From positions 1,426,001 through 1,490,000 of the forward strand of contig OY970347.1 in the NCBI GenBank assembly GCA_963717635.1: DNA of 64,000 nt. Direction: 5' to 3'. The notes under the pieces are model-generated. The model was given only the letters and a program-made list of their open reading frames with translations, searched no databases and was not told where the DNA came from. Origin of the DNA: JALZKA01 sp963717635 (GTDB taxonomy: Bacteria; Actinomycetota; Thermoleophilia; Solirubrobacterales; 70-9). Numbering within the stretch: position 1 is the first letter of the stretch; each line of letters begins with the position of its first letter. A program made the position numbers and the translations under genes. This document shows, in pieces, positions 60,042 to 64,000 of this stretch.

Positions 60042-60899
60042 ATGCGGGGACGTGGGGTCTTCCTGGCTGGCACGGTTTGCGCGGCGCTCGCGCTGGGCGC
60101 GGCACCGGCTTTGGCCGACCATCACGAGGTCCGGATCGTCGAGGTGTATCCGGGCAGCGTGACTCTGCCCGCCGTCGAGTACGTCCAGCTCGAGATGGTG
60201 GCCTCCGGCCAGAACCTCTTCTTCGGCTCGGGCGCGAGCGTCACATTGATTGGCACGTCCGGCCTCGTCAACAGCACCGTGCCGTTGGGCGCGGACCTAA
60301 CGAACGGCCAACGGGGGCGCCGGATCCTGGTGGGCAGCGAAACTCTTTTTACGCACATTGGCGTCACGCCGGACTTCCTGTTCAACGACGACGGATTCCT
60401 CGACCCCGCCGGCGGCGCCGCGTGCTTCTCGGCTCCGGCGTTCGGCGTCGGCGACTGCGTCTCTTGGGGTGTCTTCACCGGGTCTACGGCCTTTCCGACC
60501 GGAGGTGAGACGCCCGCAATCACGGGGGATCAGGCGCTCCGTCGGCGCAGGCCGGCATGTGGCCCTGGCCTGATCGACACCAACAACCCGTCCAACTGGA
60601 CCCAGGTCGGGCCGAACCCATTCAACAACGCCGCGCCGGCCGCAACGAACGCCGCCTGCCCGAACACGACGATCACCAAGAAGCCAGCGAAGAAGACGAC
60701 CAAGCGCCGGGCGCGGTTCAAGTTCACCGCGACCCAGGGCGTCGACGACTTCAAGTGCAAGCTCGACGACCGGCCGTTCCGCGACTGCACCTCGCCGTTC
60801 GTAAAGCGCGTCAGCCGCGGCCGGCACACGTTCAAGGTGAAGGCCGACGGCGACCCGTTGCCGGCGAGCTATTCCTGGAAGGTCAAGCGGCCGGACTGA
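60042..60899 (+). CDS. Secreted protein of unknown function
   Basis: The 285-residue protein has a signal peptide ending PALA, then a domain beginning HHEVRIVEVYPGSVTLPAVEYVQLEM, which recalls lamin-tail-like beta-sandwiches. A Lys/Thr-rich spacer (TITKKPAKKTTKRRAR) and a C-terminal domain with paired cysteines (FKCKLDDRPFRDCTSPF) follow. The C-terminal part resembles short domains appended to other actinobacterial secreted proteins. No function is predicted. Confidence 0.72.
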   Translation: MRGRGVFLAGTVCAALALGAAPALADHHEVRIVEVYPGSVTLPAVEYVQLEMVASGQNLFFGSGASVTLIGTSGLVNSTVPLGADLTNGQRGRRILVGSETLFTHIGVTPDFLFNDDGFLDPAGGAACFSAPAFGVGDCVSWGVFTGSTAFPTGGETPAITGDQALRRRRPACGPGLIDTNNPSNWTQVGPNPFNNAAPAATNAACPNTTITKKPAKKTTKRRARFKFTATQGVDDFKCKLDDRPFRDCTSPFVKRVSRGRHTFKVKADGDPLPASYSWKVKRPD

Positions 60900-60905
60900 C
60901 CCGGC

Positions 60906-62951
60906 TCAGGCCGGTTCGAGCTCGACCCGGTTGTCGTTGAAGGTCGGCGCGTTGCCGAGCTTCGTGAGTCGTTGCGACGTCGTGGCCTGGGCGGCGCGGC
61001 CGTCCGGCCAGTCGGCCTTCCACCAGCCCATCGGCGCGATCAGGACGCCGGGGCGGGTGTCGTCGGAGATCCGCACCTTGCATGAGAAGGAGCCACGGTC
61101 GTTGAAGGCGCGGACGAGTGCCCCGTCAACGATCCCCCGAGCTTTCGCGTCGTCGGGATGGATCACCAGCTCCGGTTCCGGCTGGGCCGAGTGCTGGCGC
61201 TCCTGGTTCGGGAAGGTCGAGTTCAAATACAGGTGAGTCTTCGGGGTCACGAGCGCCAGCGGGTAGCGCGCCTCAAGCTCCTCGTCGCAGACCTCGGCGG
61301 GCTGATCGAAGAACGGCAACGGATCGATCCCGGCATCGGCCAGCCACGGCGCGTTGAACTCGAGCTTGCCGCTGGCGGTGCCGAAGCCGCCCTCGGCGTG
61401 GGGTGTGTCCCCCTGCCCGAGGTCGACCTTGAGCCAGCCCGCGTCGCGAAGATCGGGCAGATCGATTGACGACTCGGCAAAGATGTCGGCCAGGATCTCG
61501 TCGTCGCCCTGGGTGAGCAGCGGCTCGTCGATCCCCAGCCGGGCGGCGATCAGCCGGAAGATCTCGGAGTTCGGCTTCGCCTCGCCACGTGGCGTGACCG
61601 CCGGCTCGTTCCAGGTCATGTACTGATGGCCCCAGGAGAACACGGCGTCCATGTGTTCGAGCTGCGTGGTCGCCGGCAGCACCACGTCGGCGTGGGCCGC
61701 CGTGTCGGTCATGAACTGCTCGAGCACGACGCAGAACAGATCCTCGCGCTCCAGGCCCGCCAGCACCCGCTCTTGGTCAGGGGCGATCTGCGCCGGGTTC
61801 GAGTTCCAGACGACGAGCGCGCCGACCGGCGGCTCGATCTCGGGGTCGGTCAGCGCCTGCCCGAGCTGTGACATGTTGATCGTCCGCACGGGATCGTTCA
61901 GAAGCTCCTCGCCCAGGTGCCCGATCGTGCTCGCCGCCGAAGCCGTGGCCGTCGGGACATACGAGCAGCCACCACCCGGATGGCGCCACGCGCCCACCAG
62001 CCCCGGCAGGCAGGCGATCGTCCGGTAGGCGATCGGCGCGCCGGCGTGTCGCTGGGCGCCGACGCCGAGTCGCAACAGCCCCGGCTGCGTGCGGGCGAAC
62101 TCCAGCGCGACCGCGCGGACGGCGCCGGCGTCCACGTCGCAGGGCTCGAGCCACTCCTCGACGGTCCGCTCGCCGAGCCGCTCGAGCAACTCCTCGTAGC
62201 CGCTCGCGTGCGCACGGCACCACTCCTCATCGGCGAGTCCCTCGTCGATGATCGCCCGCATCATGCCGAGCGCCAGCGCGGCGTCGGTGCCCGGCCGCGG
62301 GCGCAGGTGGACGTCGGCCACCCGGGCCGTGCGGCTTCGATAGGGGTCGATGACCACGAGCTTGGCGCCCGCCTTGCGGGCCTCGAGGAGCTTCTTCCAC
62401 AGGTGCGGCGCCGTCGACATCGGGTTCCAGCCCCAGACGATCAGGTAGCGGGCGCGCGGCCACAGCTCGGGGTCGACCTCCGGCGAGAGCCCGTGCGTCG
62501 CAAGGACGCCGGTGATTCCGGCGGTCGCGCAGATCGTGCGCTCGAGCGCGCTGGCGCCCAACGCGTTCATCAACCGGGTGCCCATCAGCTCGCCCTGGAC
62601 GAAGCCCTGGGAGCCCATGTAGCTGTACGGCAGAACCGACTCGCCACCGTGCTCGTCGATCGTGGCCCGGATTCCGGCCGCGACCGTGTCCAGCGCTTGA
62701 TCCCAGCTCGCTTCCCGGAACTCCCCCGCCCCCTTGGCGCCGGTGCGGATCAGGGGCTGCAGAAGGCGGTCGTCGGCGTAGACGCGGTCGAGGTAGTTCG
62801 AGACCTTGCCACACAGAAAGCCGGCCGTGATCGGGTGATCCGGGTCGCCGGTCACATGTGTGGCGCGCCCGTCCTCGTCGACGGTGACGAGCATCGCGCA
62901 GGTGTCGGGACAGTCGTGCGGGCAGGCGGCCCGAACCATGCGTTCGCTCAT
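60906..62951 (-). CDS. Molybdopterin-dependent oxidoreductase (DMSO reductase superfamily)
   Basis: The 681-residue protein has an N-terminal [4Fe-4S] site (CPHDCPDTC, later Cys in FLCGKV), the Mo-bisMGD fold (LIVWGWNPMST, VVIDPYRSRTARVADVHLRPRPGTDAALALG in two parts) and a C-terminal molydopterin dinucleotide-binding domain (HPDDAKARGIVDG). No signal peptide is seen, so it is probably cytoplasmic. The substrate is unknown. It overlaps the upstream gene by four bases. Confidence 0.88.
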   Translation of the reverse strand: MSERMVRAACPHDCPDTCAMLVTVDEDGRATHVTGDPDHPITAGFLCGKVSNYLDRVYADDRLLQPLIRTGAKGAGEFREASWDQALDTVAAGIRATIDEHGGESVLPYSYMGSQGFVQGELMGTRLMNALGASALERTICATAGITGVLATHGLSPEVDPELWPRARYLIVWGWNPMSTAPHLWKKLLEARKAGAKLVVIDPYRSRTARVADVHLRPRPGTDAALALGMMRAIIDEGLADEEWCRAHASGYEELLERLGERTVEEWLEPCDVDAGAVRAVALEFARTQPGLLRLGVGAQRHAGAPIAYRTIACLPGLVGAWRHPGGGCSYVPTATASAASTIGHLGEELLNDPVRTINMSQLGQALTDPEIEPPVGALVVWNSNPAQIAPDQERVLAGLEREDLFCVVLEQFMTDTAAHADVVLPATTQLEHMDAVFSWGHQYMTWNEPAVTPRGEAKPNSEIFRLIAARLGIDEPLLTQGDDEILADIFAESSIDLPDLRDAGWLKVDLGQGDTPHAEGGFGTASGKLEFNAPWLADAGIDPLPFFDQPAEVCDEELEARYPLALVTPKTHLYLNSTFPNQERQHSAQPEPELVIHPDDAKARGIVDGALVRAFNDRGSFSCKVRISDDTRPGVLIAPMGWWKADWPDGRAAQATTSQRLTKLGNAPTFNDNRVELEPA

Positions 62952-64000
62952 GTGGCCATGTTCTCACGCCCCGCCCAGGCCTCCAAGATCCAGCCAAGGT
63001 GGTACGGCCGGTCGGTTGGGTTGACCTCCAGGGGGCCACGCGTCTCTGAGAATGGAGCCCGGCCGGCCAGCGCCCCGATCGTGTTCGCGTAGAGCAGCGC
63101 CCGGTCGAGACCGCGGCGGCGCCGGATCGAGCGGTAGAGGATTCCCGCCTCGCGGTCGAGCATCTCGCGTCCCAGGTCGTTTCGTCCAAAGATCCAGTCG
63201 AGCCCTCGGATTCCGGCTTGGCGGTAGCACCCTTCGCCGCTGACCTCGCTCAACTCGGTCAGCGCCATCGGCGCCATCGCGTCCTGGTGGACCGAGTAGA
63301 CCTCATACGGCTCGACCACTCGGCCCGTCTTGGTGTCGAAGATCCAGGGCCAGCCACCGTCATCCCGTTGCAGCTCGAGCAGCCGGTCGGCCGCGCGGCG
63401 CGCGGGTTCCAGGGCCTGTTCGCGGCCGCGTCGGGAGGCGACCGCCAGCGCGAGCACGCCGTAGATCTGGGTCGCGAAGTTCGGGAACCGCACCCGCCCG
63501 CCGCCGTCGCGATGCCGGAACAGCCCGCTGTCAGGATCCGCGCGGGCCAGCTGACGTTCGAGCGCATCGTCCAGCAGCAGGTCCGCTCCGGCCTCGGCCG
63601 CACCGATCAGGACCCAGCTCAGCTCGGGCCCGTCGAGATCGGGGAACGCGCTGCCGATTCGCCCGTGCAGGCGGAACGCGACCCTGTCGCGCCACTCCCC
63701 TCCCGCCCGCGCGTCCGCCCAGAGGAGCAGGCCAAGGTCCCCCGTCGTGATCTCGGGCGAGCCCATCTCGTCGATCGCGAGACGCAGAAGGTCGCCGGGG
63801 TCGACCGGCACGTCCAGGCCGGCCTGTACGGCCCGCTGCAGGCCCAGCAGACAGATCAGCGTGTAGCGCAACGAGCGGCCCCGGGGCTCCAGCTCCGGCG
63901 CCTGGACCTGATGGCAGAACGCGCCGTCGGCCAGTCTCATCGAGGGCAGGGTCGCGAGCGCGAAGCGCTCCAGCTCCGCCACGTGCCCGGCGGCGGGCTC
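62948..64000 (-). CDS. Alpha/alpha-barrel-like protein, possibly incomplete at its start
   Basis: The frame is open to the window edge. Its first standard start inside the window is GTG 63982, giving 344 residues. The protein is helical with conserved aromatic/acid patches (ELQRDDGGWPWIFDTKTGRVVEPYEVYS in parts, HQDAMAPMAL, YHLGWILEAWAG) that recall six-hairpin glycosidase or terpene-cyclase-like barrels. I cannot name the family. It overlaps the molybdopterin enzyme gene (ATGA), so both are co-transcribed. Confidence 0.62.
   Translation of the reverse strand, partial: EPAAGHVAELERFALATLPSMRLADGAFCHQVQAPELEPRGRSLRYTLICLLGLQRAVQAGLDVPVDPGDLLRLAIDEMGSPEITTGDLGLLLWADARAGGEWRDRVAFRLHGRIGSAFPDLDGPELSWVLIGAAEAGADLLLDDALERQLARADPDSGLFRHRDGGGRVRFPNFATQIYGVLALAVASRRGREQALEPARRAADRLLELQRDDGGWPWIFDTKTGRVVEPYEVYSVHQDAMAPMALTELSEVSGEGCYRQAGIRGLDWIFGRNDLGREMLDREAGILYRSIRRRRGLDRALLYANTIGALAGRAPFSETRGPLEVNPTDRPYHLGWILEAWAGRENMAT

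Overview
The window is 64 kb of very GC-rich DNA from an actinobacterium-like organism, most plausibly of class Thermoleophilia (Solirubrobacterales/Gaiellales type). This placement is inferred from gene content. The window carries both RNase J and RNase Y, meso-DAP synthesis through a DapL-type aminotransferase, a single-motif RsiG/AmfC-like protein beside FHA and MerR genes in a garA-like neighbourhood, a c-di-AMP riboswitch in front of an RlpA-like cell-wall protein, and SnoaL-like paralogues beginning MS(E/Q)ENVE. No rRNA, complete tRNA or CRISPR array is present.

Layout. 0-29.3 kb is a dense housekeeping block: dapA end, rnj, a two-component system, ftsK, cinA, csp, thpR-recA-recX, rny, a cupredoxin, miaB-miaA-dapF-dapL-ridA, a GNAT enzyme, an epimerase, a GH114-like protein, a secreted propeller protein, hflX, dut, then the minus-strand murT-methyltransferase-gatD operon behind a lipid kinase, a second methyltransferase, a secreted cyclophilin and a hydrolase. 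29.3-35.3 kb is accessory: a decayed SnoaL gene, a lipoprotein, a 3' tRNA-Val remnant, a twice-frameshifted secreted-protein gene, short palindromic repeats, a SnoaL gene, an HTH regulator with a one-base gap to a four-helix zinc-ribbon membrane protein, and a DUF222/HNH endonuclease gene with an SOS-box-like site at its start. 35.2-51.6 kb returns to core genes: DUF3052, a lipase-like hydrolase, PRC-barrel protein, UvrA paralogue, YqgE, thioredoxin-CcdA, riboswitch-rlpA, wax ester synthase, GNAT, GH3, a secreted metalloprotease-like protein, nadE and a thioesterase. 51.6-64 kb holds an HTH-membrane fusion, an FAD oxidase, the rsiG-FHA-merR operon, pgsA-like, proS, ispG, a secreted protein, a molybdopterin oxidoreductase and an incomplete alpha/alpha-barrel-like gene.

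How it works together. DapA, DapF and DapL feed meso-DAP to peptidoglycan; MurT/GatD would amidate its precursor, and RlpA is a cell-wall protein under probable c-di-AMP control. RNases J and Y suggest a mixed RNA-decay apparatus. CinA, RecA, RecX, Dut and perhaps the HNH nuclease serve DNA maintenance. A recurrent feature is a -10-like TANNNT hexamer (often TAGGCT) only 5-11 bases before start codons on both strands, suggesting many leaderless mRNAs; it also helps choose starts.

The less ordinary items are the HTH/zinc-ribbon membrane module with its own 26-base operator, a DapF with serines at both catalytic cysteine positions, a methyltransferase gene embedded between murT and gatD, three matching SOS-like sites, two families of short repeats and the tRNA scar.
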